64,000 nucleotides of DNA from Rhodoferax sp. (GCA_018061265.1 JAGOUM010000001.1:1-64000); one strand, 5' to 3'. Positions 1 through 8,899 are shown, counted from the first letter of the stretch. Numbers and translations: made by a program. Notes: a model not told the origin generated them from the letters alone.

Positions 1-844
1 CACCGCCCCAATACCAGTGTTGACGGTAATAGTGTGAACTGTCAAACGCCAGGCGAATCAACTGTTGCAGATGTGGCGGGACTTTGTTCCAGCTGGCCAT
101 GTTGGCATAGAACGATCCGATCCAGGCACCCGAGATGTTGTTGGTCAGGAAGTTGCCCGTCACGTTGGCCCAGCCGACCGTATAGTCTTCGGTAATGCCT
201 GACCAGGCCACGCCATCGAGCTCGCCAGTCTGCATGGCCACCTCCACATCTTCATAAGGCAGGGTCACGGGAATCACACCGAATTGCTTCAAAAATCGCC
301 CTGCCGTCGGGAAGGTAAAGATTTTCTTGCCTTTGAGGTCTTTGAGGCTGTTGATCGGTTTTTTGGTGGCAAAGTTGCAGGGGTCCCAGGAACCGGCGGA
401 AATGTGCTTGACGCCCACTTTGGCGTATTCGGCCTCCCAGATTTCTGCCAGACCCCATTGGTGAAACAGCACCGGCACATCCAGGCTGTAGCGGCTGGCG
501 AACGGAAAATAACCACCAAACACGGTCACTTCGGTCGGTGAGGCCATGCTGTCGTCGTCTGACTGCACACAGTCGATGGTGCCGCGCTGCAAGGCTCTGA
601 ACAACTCACCAGTAGGAACCAGCTGGTCAGCATACGACAGCTCGATCACCATTTGCCCGTTGGCGGCCTTATTGAAGGCGTCGACAGCAGGCTTGATCAC
701 ATGGGCACCCAGCGCAGCACCGGCATAGGTTTGCATTCGCCAGCGAATAGGTGCCGCCTGCGCATGAACAGCGGTGGTGCCCAACGACACCGCCGCTGCG
801 CCCGCCAAGCCGGCATTTTTTACAAAATTGCGTCTTGAAGCCAT
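1..844 (-). CDS. dctP: TRAP transporter substrate-binding protein DctP (3' end off the window)
   Basis: Periplasmic solute-binding protein of a TRAP transporter, which captures a small, usually anionic, substrate and delivers it to the DctQM membrane pair. The frame is open from an ATG at 844 to base 1, about 281 codons, so the C-terminus is missing. The N-terminus has a twin-arginine type signal (SRRNFVK at residues 3-9, then an Ala/Gly-rich stretch ending near VHAQA). The body has DctP-family features: LKDLKGKKIFT near the middle, then DGVAWSG. It is the last visible gene of the minus-strand run and follows dctM by 88 bp. The substrate cannot be read from sequence. Its place behind the eut genes suggests ethanolamine or a related compound, which is inference. 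Confidence 0.9.
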   Translation of the reverse strand, partial: MASRRNFVKNAGLAGAAAVSLGTTAVHAQAAPIRWRMQTYAGAALGAHVIKPAVDAFNKAANGQMVIELSYADQLVPTGELFRALQRGTIDCVQSDDDSMASPTEVTVFGGYFPFASRYSLDVPVLFHQWGLAEIWEAEYAKVGVKHISAGSWDPCNFATKKPINSLKDLKGKKIFTFPTAGRFLKQFGVIPVTLPYEDVEVAMQTGELDGVAWSGITEDYTVGWANVTGNFLTNNISGAWIGSFYANMASWNKVPPHLQQLIRLAFDSSHYYRQHWYWGG

Positions 845-932
845 ATCCTTCTCCTGTCAACAATAGGGCATCAAGCCCTGGTTAGCGCCGCTCCCCGCCC
901 GGTTGGCGAAGAACTAACGATTGGCACCCTGA

Positions 933-2255
933 TCAGTTGCCGTACACGTAATTGGGCAACCAAAGGGCTATCTGCGGGAACATCATCACCAGCACCAAAG
1001 ACAGAACCATCAAGCCCACAAAAGGCCAGATCGAGGCGTAGATGTCGCGAATCGTGATTTGCGGCGGCGCCAGCGCACGCATCAGAAAGAGGTTGTAACC
1101 AAACGGTGGCGTCATGTAGGCGATCTGGCAGGTGATGGTGTACAGCACACCGTACCAGATCAGATCGAACCCTAACGCCCCTACCAAGGGCACATACAGG
1201 GGCGCAACAATTACCAGCATGGCGGTGTCGTCCAGAAAGGTTCCCAAAATCAGGTAAGAGATCTGCATCAGGATCAGCACCCCCCAAGGGCTGAGTCCCA
1301 TTTCTCCTACAAAAAACCCCTCGATGGCTTTAACAGCGCCCAGCCCGTCAAACACCGCGCCAAAACACAGAGCCGCCAGAATAATCCACATGAACATGCA
1401 CGAGATACCCAGCGTTTGCCGCACTGAAATCTCAAATACAGTCCAAGTCATGCGGCGTCTCAAAATCGCCGCAGCCAGAGCCGTCAAGGCGCCGATGGCA
1501 GAGCTCTCGACCAAGCTGGTCCAGCCCTTGACGAACGGCACCATCATGGTGGCAAAGATGATGACCGGCAGCAACCCTGCACCAAGAAGGCGCAGTTTTT
1601 CTGCCATCGGCACCTGGCGCTCATGTTCCGACAAAGCTGGGCCGAGATTGGGGTTGATCTTGCAACGCACGACGATGTAGATGATGAAGACACCCGCCAT
1701 CATGAGCCCCGGAAACAAACCGGCAAGCCATAACTGACCCACGGGTTGACGGGCAATCATGGCGTACAGCACCAGCACCACCGAGGGCGGAATCAGAATC
1801 CCCAGCGATGAGCCCGCCTGGATGACGCCCGTCACCATCCGTTTGTCATAACCCCGGCGCAGCAACTCGGGCAGGGCGATGGTGGCACCAATGGCCATTC
1901 CTGCTACCGACAAGCCATTCATGGCAGAGATCAGCACCATGAGCCCGATGGTGCCCACCGCCAACCCACCGCGCAGTCCACCAAACCAGACGTGGAACAT
2001 TTTGTAGAGGTCATCGGCAATCTTGCTCTCTGACAACACATAACCCATGAAGATGAACATGGGCAACGTGAGCAGCGGGTACCACTTCATGAGTTTGATG
2101 GCCGAGGCAAACGCAATGTCCACGCCGCCTACACCCCACAGCATCATGGACGATGCTGCGCCGACAAACCCAATGGCCGCAAACACCCGCTGCCCGGTAA
2201 ACAGCAACAGCATCAACGATGAAAACATCATCAGGGCAATCATCTCGTAAGACAT
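933..2255 (-). CDS. dctM: TRAP transporter large permease DctM
   Basis: Large integral-membrane subunit of a TRAP transporter, which carries the ion-coupled substrate path. The 440-residue product is almost wholly hydrophobic with about 12 predicted membrane spans. It contains typical DctM stretches such as GLSVAGMAIGAT, GSSLGILIPPSVV and TPPFGYNLF. I chose the ATG at 2255 (MSYEMIALMMF), although the frame stays open upstream, because the preceding residues lie inside dctQ and are not family-like. The dctQ stop and this start share one base (TGATG), which indicates translational coupling. It forms a dctQ-dctM-dctP set at the end of the microcompartment operon. Confidence 0.93.
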   Translation of the reverse strand: MSYEMIALMMFSSLMLLLFTGQRVFAAIGFVGAASSMMLWGVGGVDIAFASAIKLMKWYPLLTLPMFIFMGYVLSESKIADDLYKMFHVWFGGLRGGLAVGTIGLMVLISAMNGLSVAGMAIGATIALPELLRRGYDKRMVTGVIQAGSSLGILIPPSVVLVLYAMIARQPVGQLWLAGLFPGLMMAGVFIIYIVVRCKINPNLGPALSEHERQVPMAEKLRLLGAGLLPVIIFATMMVPFVKGWTSLVESSAIGALTALAAAILRRRMTWTVFEISVRQTLGISCMFMWIILAALCFGAVFDGLGAVKAIEGFFVGEMGLSPWGVLILMQISYLILGTFLDDTAMLVIVAPLYVPLVGALGFDLIWYGVLYTITCQIAYMTPPFGYNLFLMRALAPPQITIRDIYASIWPFVGLMVLSLVLVMMFPQIALWLPNYVYGN

Positions 2256-2779
2256 CAGAGCTCCTTGTCCTGGATGCGGGCGATGTCTTTCATCAGCTCC
2301 GACGTCGCCTGCAGAATCATCAACACAATGGCAAAACACATCACCACCTTGATGGGCCACATGTAGGGGCGCCACGCCGTTGAATTGGTCTCGCCATACT
2401 GCAGGGCATAACTGGTGCTGCCAACACCGCCGTACAACATGACGCCCAGGTAAAACAGCAGGAACAGGGCGGTGAAGGCATCCACCCAGGCGCGTGTATG
2501 GGGTGACCAGTCGCCATAAAACAAATCCATGCGCACATCACTGCCCATTTGCATGGCGTACGGGCCGCCAAGAAAAAAGTAGGCCGTCATGACAAACTGC
2601 GCCATTTCCAGAGTCCAGAGCGCGGGCTCAAACAAAACCTTGGAAGCCGACGAATACAGCAATATGCCGATCAGGACAAACAGCATGTACATGGTGACAC
2701 GCCCAATGCGGTAGTTGAAAACGTCAACACCACGCACATAGGCCCGGATCAGCCGGTGCATTTTCATTTTGTCTTCCAT
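2255..2779 (-). CDS. dctQ: TRAP transporter small permease DctQ
   Basis: Small membrane subunit of the TRAP transporter; it pairs with DctM in the inner membrane. The 174-residue protein has four hydrophobic segments (approximately residues 25-45, 60-80, 97-117 and 140-162), the usual DctQ layout. Its stop overlaps the dctM start by one base. It lies 82 bp downstream of the pduT-like shell gene on the same strand, so transport may be co-transcribed with the eut/pdu genes. No terminator-like hairpin with a U-tract is evident in that gap. The family assignment is firm and the substrate is unknown. Confidence 0.9.
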   Translation of the reverse strand: MEDKMKMHRLIRAYVRGVDVFNYRIGRVTMYMLFVLIGILLYSSASKVLFEPALWTLEMAQFVMTAYFFLGGPYAMQMGSDVRMDLFYGDWSPHTRAWVDAFTALFLLFYLGVMLYGGVGSTSYALQYGETNSTAWRPYMWPIKVVMCFAIVLMILQATSELMKDIARIQDKEL

Positions 2780-2861
2780 GGTCCGCCTTTAAGGATTGCA
2801 GGCCAGCAGGCACACCCCGCTGACCATCACATTGGTATCGAGACTCACAAGGAAAAGCGCC

Positions 2862-3413
2862 TTACAGCAGCTGATCGATCAGTTGTCTGCTCGGACGCGG
2901 TATCACCACCTGGGACACCAGGAACCCCTTGTCACTAGCAATTGCCGCGCCAGCCTGGGTGGCGGCATTCACATCCGCCACCTCTCCGGTCAGCACCACA
3001 TAACTTTTGCCACCAATGCCAAAGGCCAGATGCATACGAATGGGCTCGACCGAGGCGGCCTTGACAGCGGCATCCGTGGCCTCGATGGTGGCGGCCACCG
3101 AGTAGGTTTCGATCACACTGATGGCGCGCACATTCTCGATGTGGGTGCCACCACTAATGGCCGGCAGCACAGAAGGATGTACGTTGGGAATGACAAAACT
3201 GTCTACCACCACGTCCGGGCACATCTCGGTGCCGGCACCGACCGACTGGTTCACCGCAGCGACATCACCACCAATCATCACGATGTATTTGCCCGGGCAA
3301 ATACTCTTGGCGATCAGGATTTCGACATTGGCCGTTTTGGCCATGGCATCCGTTGCGGCGATGCCCTGAGCGATGCTGGTGAATTCGACCAGTCCGATGG
3401 CGTGGTGGTTCAT
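2862..3413 (-). CDS. pduT: Tandem-BMC shell protein, PduT-like, with Fe-S cysteine
   Basis: Microcompartment shell protein with two BMC domains in tandem (residues about 4-90 and 95-180); such proteins form pseudohexameric trimers. The 183 residues resemble Salmonella/Citrobacter PduT throughout, including IHPSVLPAISG and HMAFGIGGK. Cys39, in the motif SICPGK, is at the position (Cys38 in PduT) that in three subunits binds a [4Fe-4S] cluster in the trimer pore. An electron-conducting or cluster-exchange role is therefore likely. The gene follows the PduS-like gene by 9 bp. In Pdu systems PduS and PduT are known partners that pass electrons across the shell. Its presence in an otherwise Eut operon is unusual. 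Confidence 0.92.
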   Translation of the reverse strand: MNHHAIGLVEFTSIAQGIAATDAMAKTANVEILIAKSICPGKYIVMIGGDVAAVNQSVGAGTEMCPDVVVDSFVIPNVHPSVLPAISGGTHIENVRAISVIETYSVAATIEATDAAVKAASVEPIRMHLAFGIGGKSYVVLTGEVADVNAATQAGAAIASDKGFLVSQVVIPRPSRQLIDQLL

Positions 3414-3422
3414 GCGTGTCTT

Positions 3423-4736
3423 TCAGGCGGTAACGGTGATGGACTGGCTGGAAACGGCGCTCACCCGGCCACTGATGCTGGCGTGAATACGGGCGCCGAG
3501 TGCCTCGGGGGGAATCTCGGCCAGCAACTGGCCGCGCTGCACGACATCACCCACCTGCACCACTGGCAGCGCTGCCGCCCCGACATGCTGGCGCAGGTTC
3601 AGCACCACCATTGCGGGATGCGTTTCGGATTCATCCAGCGGGGCTTTTTTGTTGTAAGGTGCAATGCCCAGCCGTGTGACCAGGCGCGAGGTGGGCACCA
3701 GCCGGTGTTCGGCCATCGGGTCGAGTGGCCGCAGGTCACCCACATATCGCGCGCCCTCGGCCCGGAATTTTTCCTTGAGTGCCACATTGATGCGCATCGG
3801 CGAGATATTCACCGGGCAGGCCCATTGTTCACAAATGGCGCACTCCGAGCAGGTCAGCGCCGATAACAGCACAGAGGGCTTGCCAATGTCGTGGTAGTTG
3901 GCGCTGCGCACAATCAGCGCCGGGTGTAATTCGTGGCCAATCAGGTGGCGCGGACATAGTTCGGTGCACAGGTTACATTGCTCACACACTGCGCGGGCAA
4001 TGGCCATCACATCCCGCATGGGCTGGCGATGGCGTCGGATCACGATGTGGTCCTCGGGCAGGACGATGATGCCTCCGGTAGTTTTGGTGACCGGCTGGTC
4101 GATGCCATCGAGCAGTTTGCCCATCATCGGGCCGCCATTGACAAAGTAGGGTTTGGCGGTGGTGATGCTGCCGGCGCGGGCAATCACATCGCGCAGCGGT
4201 GTGCCAATCGGCACCGTGACCGTGATCGGGTCGGACACGGCACCCGAGATGGTCAGTGTGCGCTCAGTCACCGGCGTGCCGTGGTCCACTGCACGCGCCA
4301 AGTTGATCAGCGTCAGCACATTGTTGACCGCCACACCCACGTCCTTCGGTAATGCGGCGGGTGGCACACGCCGGCCGGTGGCCATCCAGATGGTGATGAC
4401 CTCGTCGCCCGCCGGGTAAATGTCTTTGAGGATGTGGATGCGCATGTTGCTGGCCAGCAGCGGCTGCACGGCGGCAATGGCCTCGACGTATTTGGCCTTG
4501 AAGGCGATGATGCCTTCGCGCGCACCAACCGCCTGCATGGCCAGTTGCAGGCCACGCACCAGCTCAGTTGCATATTTGACGGCGAGTTGCTGGTCAACTT
4601 TGAGCAGGGGTTCACATTCGGCACCGTTGACCAGGTAGATCTCGGCCGGGCTCATCAGCTTGACGTGGGTCGGAAAACCCGCGCCGCCAGAGCCAACGAC
4701 TCCGGCCTCGCGGGCTTTAAGGGCGATGTCGTTCAC
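3423..4736 (-). CDS. pduS: PduS-like RnfC-family flavin/Fe-S cobalamin reductase
   Basis: Likely reduces cob(III)alamin toward the form needed for adenosylation, using NADH through FMN and Fe-S clusters, as known for PduS. The 437-residue protein has the RnfC-like start GVVGSGGAGFPTH (residues 12-24). It has two ferredoxin-type cysteine sets, Cys251/254/257/261 and Cys296/299/302/307, and a C-terminal SLBB/biotinyl-like region near residues 370-437. The start is a GTG with a good GAGGAA ribosome-binding site 7 bp upstream. It lies 10 bp after eutK and 9 bp before pduT. The B12-dependent EutBC in the same operon needs cobalamin recycling, which fits this job. Orthology to PduS rather than another RnfC-like protein is supported by the pduT neighbour. 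Confidence 0.9.
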   Translation of the reverse strand: MNDIALKAREAGVVGSGGAGFPTHVKLMSPAEIYLVNGAECEPLLKVDQQLAVKYATELVRGLQLAMQAVGAREGIIAFKAKYVEAIAAVQPLLASNMRIHILKDIYPAGDEVITIWMATGRRVPPAALPKDVGVAVNNVLTLINLARAVDHGTPVTERTLTISGAVSDPITVTVPIGTPLRDVIARAGSITTAKPYFVNGGPMMGKLLDGIDQPVTKTTGGIIVLPEDHIVIRRHRQPMRDVMAIARAVCEQCNLCTELCPRHLIGHELHPALIVRSANYHDIGKPSVLLSALTCSECAICEQWACPVNISPMRINVALKEKFRAEGARYVGDLRPLDPMAEHRLVPTSRLVTRLGIAPYNKKAPLDESETHPAMVVLNLRQHVGAAALPVVQVGDVVQRGQLLAEIPPEALGARIHASISGRVSAVSSQSITVTA

Positions 4737-4746
4737 TTTGTGTTCC

Positions 4747-5427
4747 TCATGGGATCATGTAGCGGCTGCCAAGCTTTTTCAGGCGGCCTTGGTTGAGGGC
4801 GGTGTTGAGCAACGCATGAACCGTCTTTACCGGCATGTTCACACTTGCCGCCAGTTGGTCCAGGCGTTTGCCGTTGGGGATAGGGGTCAGGTAGTTGATA
4901 AGTGCTTGAAGTGGGTCTGGTGGATGGTCCGCAGAATTGGGGTCAGAGCCCAATTCGGGGGCGGCTTGTGCTTCTATTTGGCGGGTGTTCGCCGAATTGG
5001 GATCCGACCCCAATTCTGCTACGCCGTGCTTGACATCAATGGGTAAGGATTCAGGCGCTTCCGGGGAAACCGCTACCCTCGCCTGCACACTGCTCTTTCC
5101 ATCTTCATTTCTGCTGCCATTGCCACCAGGTTGGCCGCCTGGGGCTTGCCAACGCGGTCTGGTCTCTACAAACAGGGCCAGATCAGCTTCGGGACGGCCG
5201 ATGACTTTTTCGCTGACCAAGGCACCCAGGCGCTCGGCGGCTAGCCGACCGGCATCAATGGCGGCGCGGCAGGAGCCAATGTCGCCTTCCACAATCAGCG
5301 TGATCAGCGCGGGGTTGGTGGTGATCTGCGTGCCCAGGCGCACGCTGGCGGCTTTGAGCATCACATCGGCGCACTCAATGCCGGCCACCAGCCCCCGAAC
5401 CTCGAGAAAACCCAAGGCGTGCTTCAT
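4747..5427 (-). CDS. eutK: EutK-like shell protein: BMC domain plus C-terminal winged-helix, with a palindromic-repeat linker
   Basis: Minor shell protein with one N-terminal BMC domain (residues about 3-90, starting MKHALGFLEVRG) and a C-terminal domain of about 55 residues (about 170-226). The latter resembles the EutK winged-helix that is thought to bind nucleic acid. The 226-residue length exceeds E. coli EutK (about 166). The extra length is a linker of roughly 75 residues that contains the peptide ELGSDPNSA twice. Both copies are encoded by an inserted palindromic doublet (4931-5019) read in frame. The ATG at 5427 is one base after the eutL stop. The frame is open further upstream inside eutL, but that part is not protein-like. 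Which residues of the linker matter is unknown. Confidence 0.85.
   Translation of the reverse strand: MKHALGFLEVRGLVAGIECADVMLKAASVRLGTQITTNPALITLIVEGDIGSCRAAIDAGRLAAERLGALVSEKVIGRPEADLALFVETRPRWQAPGGQPGGNGSRNEDGKSSVQARVAVSPEAPESLPIDVKHGVAELGSDPNSANTRQIEAQAAPELGSDPNSADHPPDPLQALINYLTPIPNGKRLDQLAASVNMPVKTVHALLNTALNQGRLKKLGSRYMIP
4931..5019. repeat. Palindromic repeat doublet inside eutK (units 4931-4958 and 4992-5019)
   Basis: Two 28-bp imperfect palindromes face each other as inverted copies. Each has arms GAATTGGG and CCCAATTC around a 6-8 bp core, and the units are separated by exactly 33 bp. The first unit has core GTCAGAG and the second ATCCGA. The same doublet geometry occurs four more times between eutL and eutE. 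Here the doublet lies in the linker of the EutK-like protein, and both units read as ELGSDPNSA on the minus strand without a stop. The arrangement resembles REP/BIME-type elements mobilised by RAYT transposases. That link is inference, since no RAYT gene is in the window. Confidence 0.9.
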
Positions 5428-5428
5428 C

Positions 5429-6085
5429 TCAGTACACCAGCGGTTGCGCCGCAATGTCGGCCACGGTGCGGGCAAACGCGTCACAGGCGGCGCGGCACGC
5501 GGCTTGTGAGCCTTGCAAATAGGCGCCGGAATAGTTGGTGGGGGATGGCGGGCGCACATAACCGGCCAGTCGCACTTCAGCCGCTTTGAGTGCCGCGTCC
5601 AGTCCCACGGCGGCTTCCAGCGGGGGGGCCACCAGATAGGCCAGCGAGTCGCCTTCCTTGACACCAGCGACCTCGGCCAGATAAGAGCCGCAACGCGTCA
5701 CCACATGCGACAAAAACGCCACCGTGTGGGCATCGTTGGCCCACTGAAAGGCCGCACCATCGCGCACAGCGTTGAGCGCGGCGTCCAGCCCCGAGCGCAC
5801 CTCGGCGGGCGACGGGCCGGCCAGCATCAAAATCACTTCACCCGCGGTGCTCGATGGCCCATGTTTGGCACCGGCATAAAAGGAGCTGCCATAGACCACG
5901 CGCACATTGGCCTGCTTGGTGGCCTCATCAGCCGCGATATAAGCCACGTCGTCCGAGTCGGCGGTGAAGAGGCCCAGGCTGAACACGCTGTCGTCAAGTT
6001 TCAGTTCCTTCTTGAAATCCACCTGCAGCGACGAAATCAGCCGCACAGCACACACCGAGACCGGGATACGTTCAAAGGTGGACAT
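5429..6085 (-). CDS. eutL: Ethanolamine microcompartment shell protein EutL
   Basis: Tandem-domain (circularly permuted BMC) trimeric shell protein with a gated pore, thought to control passage of ethanolamine or cofactors. The 218-residue product is close to E. coli EutL (219) in length and sequence: [19 protein letters not shown] (about residues 45-63), [19 protein letters not shown] and [14 protein letters not shown] chose the ATG at 6085, with GGAG six bases upstream. The longer open frame runs into a palindromic composite element and encodes the repeat peptide, not EutL. It starts 534 bp after eutC, a gap that contains that composite, and ends one base before eutK. Confidence 0.96.
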   Translation of the reverse strand: MSTFERIPVSVCAVRLISSLQVDFKKELKLDDSVFSLGLFTADSDDVAYIAADEATKQANVRVVYGSSFYAGAKHGPSSTAGEVILMLAGPSPAEVRSGLDAALNAVRDGAAFQWANDAHTVAFLSHVVTRCGSYLAEVAGVKEGDSLAYLVAPPLEAAVGLDAALKAAEVRLAGYVRPPSPTNYSGAYLQGSQAACRAACDAFARTVADIAAQPLVY

Positions 6086-6197
6086 GGTGGGCTCCAGCGA
6101 AGGACAAACGGGAGACTCGCGCGGAGGCGTCCACGCCCGCTTCTTTTTGACGAAATAAGCTCGACTGCTCGGCTTCGCTCGATTCAGGCGCGAAGTA

Positions 6198-6527
6198 GCA
6201 GATTTGGGGTCGGATCCCAATTCGGCTAAACGGTATGAATGATGCTGGCGGTGTGCCCCCGAATTGGGCTCTGACCCCAATTCTGCGGACCATCGTGAGC
6301 TGACGTCGCTTCGTGCAACAAAACAATTTGTTATCAGGATAATAGCTATCAGTGCTTTCTGAATAATGGCTAGAAGGCGAGAACATCAACAATCCACCTC
6401 GAAAGGCGCGCCTCCTTTGGCCCGCAAGTTGGAGTTCCGCAGAATTGGGGTCAGAGCCCAATTCGGGGATGCTTCCGTCACGAATCCCAAAGCGCTGGGC
6501 CGAATTGGGATCCGACCCCAAATCTGC
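6198..6527. repeat. Composite inverted-repeat element between eutC and eutL (four 28-bp palindromic units)
   Basis: This 330-bp element fills most of the 534-bp eutC-eutL gap. It consists of one doublet in reverse orientation (units 6198-6225 and 6259-6286), a centre of 152 bp, and one doublet in forward orientation (6439-6466 and 6500-6527). Each doublet has a 33-bp spacer. The outermost units are exact reverse complements over 28 bp and share the same off-consensus base (ATTTGG instead of AATTGG), so they act as perfect terminal inverted repeats. The centre carries one copy of the AT-rich dispersed element (about 6338-6377). No convincing protein is encoded. The remaining flanks (6086-6197 and 6528-6619) show nothing else. 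Confidence 0.85.
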
Positions 6528-6619
6528 TAGGTTGCGCGCGCGATCAAGGCTGCAGTGCAAACTCGACTGCAGGATTGGCATTGACTTTTGGGCCAGCCTT
6601 GGGTTCACCGCGGCAGCCT

Positions 6620-7513
6620 TCATGAAACGCTCCCCGCCATCTTCTTGCCCAGCGCAATCCCGCTGCACTGTTCCTTGAGCATGCGCGCCGCCAGTTCGGC
6701 GATCACGGCCGCCGCTTCAACGGGCGGTGTGCCACCCCGGTGAATGTTGGAAATACAGGTGCGCTCGGCCTCCACCGTCGCTCGGGTGGGTTGGTAGACC
6801 ATGTAACACGACAGGCTCTCGGATTGGCCCAGACCGGGGCGCTCACCAATCAGCAGGATCACCACCTTCGCTTTAAGCAGTTCACCAATCTGATCTTCGA
6901 CTTTGACCCGGCCAAAACGTACAAACAGCGGCGTGCCAGCCTTGAGCTGCAAGGACTCCAGCCCGCGAATCAATGGCGGCACGATGTCGTCAAAGTTGGC
7001 GGTGGTGGCCTCGGTGGACAGGCCGTCCGAGATCAGCAACTGCACATCAGGCGCTTGAATGCACTGGGTTTTGACAATCTCCAGCCCTTTGGCACTCAGC
7101 ACCCGACCCAGATCGGGGCGTGTCAGGTACTGACCTTTTTCAACGATTTCGGTCTGCACCTCCAGCAGCCCGGCACGTTGCACCCACTCAGCCGGGATTT
7201 CGCTCAGCACGGTTTCTTTGGAGCGCGAATGATCCGCCAGAAAACGCAGCAGAGACTGGGTGCGCGGGCGCGGGCCGATGCGGCCAGCACAGACGCGGGC
7301 GCGGGTGCTGCGGCGCAGTTCGGTCAGCACCTCCAAGCTTTTGGCATCAGCCACGCCGATCCAGGTGCGTGCTTCCTCGCTGCCCAGGTCGGGCAGTTCA
7401 CCAGGTACCGGCGCATCGGCAGCCGATGCCTCGGTAGTCGCGAGTGCGCCGGGGGTTTGTTGCAGCTCGCGCATCACGGCGCGAACAATGTCGGCAATCT
7501 GGGCTTCGTTCAT
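6620..7513 (-). CDS. eutC: Ethanolamine ammonia-lyase small subunit EutC
   Basis: Small subunit of the adenosylcobalamin-dependent ethanolamine ammonia-lyase (EC 4.3.1.7), which converts ethanolamine to acetaldehyde and ammonia in the microcompartment lumen. The 297 residues match the family in length (E. coli 295), with [14 protein letters not shown] near residue 77 and a C-terminal block from about 150. The N-terminus ([17 protein letters not shown]) is an amphipathic helix like the encapsulation peptide of E. coli EutC. It is followed by an Ala/Pro linker. I chose the ATG at 7513 over an upstream TTG at 7525 because it aligns with E. coli MDQKQIEEIV. It follows eutB by 12 bp. Confidence 0.96.
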   Translation of the reverse strand: MNEAQIADIVRAVMRELQQTPGALATTEASAADAPVPGELPDLGSEEARTWIGVADAKSLEVLTELRRSTRARVCAGRIGPRPRTQSLLRFLADHSRSKETVLSEIPAEWVQRAGLLEVQTEIVEKGQYLTRPDLGRVLSAKGLEIVKTQCIQAPDVQLLISDGLSTEATTANFDDIVPPLIRGLESLQLKAGTPLFVRFGRVKVEDQIGELLKAKVVILLIGERPGLGQSESLSCYMVYQPTRATVEAERTCISNIHRGGTPPVEAAAVIAELAARMLKEQCSGIALGKKMAGSVS

Positions 7514-7525
7514 GGTGCGCTCCAA

Positions 7526-8887
7526 TCAGAAAAACAGCGAGGGGTCGCCCGCGGCACGGGTCAGCTTGCCGTTCGCCATCAAGCCACGCGCTTCCAGCCA
7601 TTGTTCAAACTCTGGCGCGGGCCGCAAGCCCAGCGTTTGGCGCACGGTGGCAATGTCGTGAAACGAGCAGGTCTGGTAATTGAGCATGATGTCGTCACCC
7701 AGCGGCATGGCAATCACAAAGTTGCAACCGGCCGTGGCCATCAGCATCAGCAGGCTCTCGTTGGAGTTCTGGTCGGCATCGGCATGGTTGGTGTAACAGC
7801 AGTCGCAGCCCATGGCGATGCCCGAGAGCTTGCCCATGAAGTGGTCTTCAAGGCCAGCGCGCAAAATCTCGCGGCTGTTGTAGAGGTATTCCGGGCCAAT
7901 GAAGCCGACCACCGTGTTGACAATAAAGGGCGAATAGTGCCGCGCCAGACCGTAGTTGCGCGCTTCCATCGTGACCTGGTCGGCGCCATGGTGCGCATTG
8001 GCTGACAAGGCCGAGCCCTGGCCGGTTTCAAAATACAGGCAGTTGCCACCGGCCACCCGCGAATAATGCCGCCCCACATCAGCGGCTTCATCGAGCATTT
8101 CCAGGGAAATGCCAAACTCCTTCAAGCCTTTTTCGCTGCCGCAAATGCTCTGGAACAACAAGCCAATCGGCGCGCCTTTGCGCACCGCTTCCATCTGCGT
8201 GCTGATGTGCGCCAGCACACAGCCCTGCGTCGGGATCTGGTACTTCTCGATCACCTCATAGACCTGATGCAGGATGCGTGTGACCGACTCGACGTTGTCG
8301 GTCACCGGGTTCACGCCAATCACCGCGTCGCCCGAACCATACGACAGGCCCTCGTAAATCTGCGCCGTGATACTGCGAATGTCGTCGCGCGTGTCGTTGG
8401 GTTGCAAGCGGCTGCTAAAGCGCCCGGGCAGTCCCAGAGTGGTGTTGGCCTTGGTCACCACCGGCAGCAGCTTGGCACCATAGATCAGGTCGCCGTTCGA
8501 GCAGATCTTGGCGACGGCCGCCACCATTTCTGAAGTGAGTCCTTTGCGCAGTACCTCCAGTTCTTCAGGCGTGGCGGTGTCGCCCAGCAGGTATTCGCGC
8601 AGCTCACCCACGCTCCAACCTTGGATGCGTTTGTAAACCGCCTCGTTCACATTGTCCTGAATCAGCCGCGTGACGCAGTCTTCTTCATACGGCACCGCCG
8701 GGTTGTTGCGCAGGTCAGACAGCAGCAGTTCTGAGAGCACCTGTTTGGCCGCCACGCGTTCGCGGGCGTCCTGCGCGGCAATGCCGGCGAGACGGTCGCC
8801 AGAGCGTGCCTCGTTGGCTTTGGCCAGCACGTCTTTCACACTTTTGAAGGTGTAGCCTTGTCCAAACAGTCGGGTGGAAAGCTTCAT
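7526..8887 (-). CDS. eutB: Ethanolamine ammonia-lyase large (catalytic) subunit EutB
   Basis: Catalytic TIM-barrel subunit of ethanolamine ammonia-lyase, which binds substrate and the adenosylcobalamin together with EutC. The 453 residues equal the E. coli length. Family stretches are present in order: MKLSTRLFGQGYTFKSVKDV at the start, GLPGRFSSRLQPNDTRDD near 190-210, and DAVIGVNPVTDNVES near 220-235. The region of FETGQGSALSANAHHGADQ near 280-300 is also present, followed by MGCDCCYTNHADADQ near 370. All look intact. It sits between eutA (12 bp upstream) and eutC (12 bp downstream), the usual enzyme and reactivase grouping. Confidence 0.97.
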   Translation of the reverse strand: MKLSTRLFGQGYTFKSVKDVLAKANEARSGDRLAGIAAQDARERVAAKQVLSELLLSDLRNNPAVPYEEDCVTRLIQDNVNEAVYKRIQGWSVGELREYLLGDTATPEELEVLRKGLTSEMVAAVAKICSNGDLIYGAKLLPVVTKANTTLGLPGRFSSRLQPNDTRDDIRSITAQIYEGLSYGSGDAVIGVNPVTDNVESVTRILHQVYEVIEKYQIPTQGCVLAHISTQMEAVRKGAPIGLLFQSICGSEKGLKEFGISLEMLDEAADVGRHYSRVAGGNCLYFETGQGSALSANAHHGADQVTMEARNYGLARHYSPFIVNTVVGFIGPEYLYNSREILRAGLEDHFMGKLSGIAMGCDCCYTNHADADQNSNESLLMLMATAGCNFVIAMPLGDDIMLNYQTCSFHDIATVRQTLGLRPAPEFEQWLEARGLMANGKLTRAAGDPSLFF

Positions 8888-8899
8888 GGTGTTGATCTT

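Noticed and set aside
6072..6668. Open frames over the composite repeats encoding ELGSDPNSA peptides (also 10324-10812)
   Set aside because: They result from the palindromes lacking stops in this frame. They have no family-like sequence, no ribosome-binding site, and run into neighbouring genes.
6740..8005. Long plus-strand open frames antisense to eutC/eutB, eutE (10857-11927), pduT/pduS (2796-3866) and cheR/cheD (27345-28568)
   Set aside because: They mirror GC-rich genes of well-known families on the other strand, and their products are His/Gly/Arg-rich without any recognisable domain.
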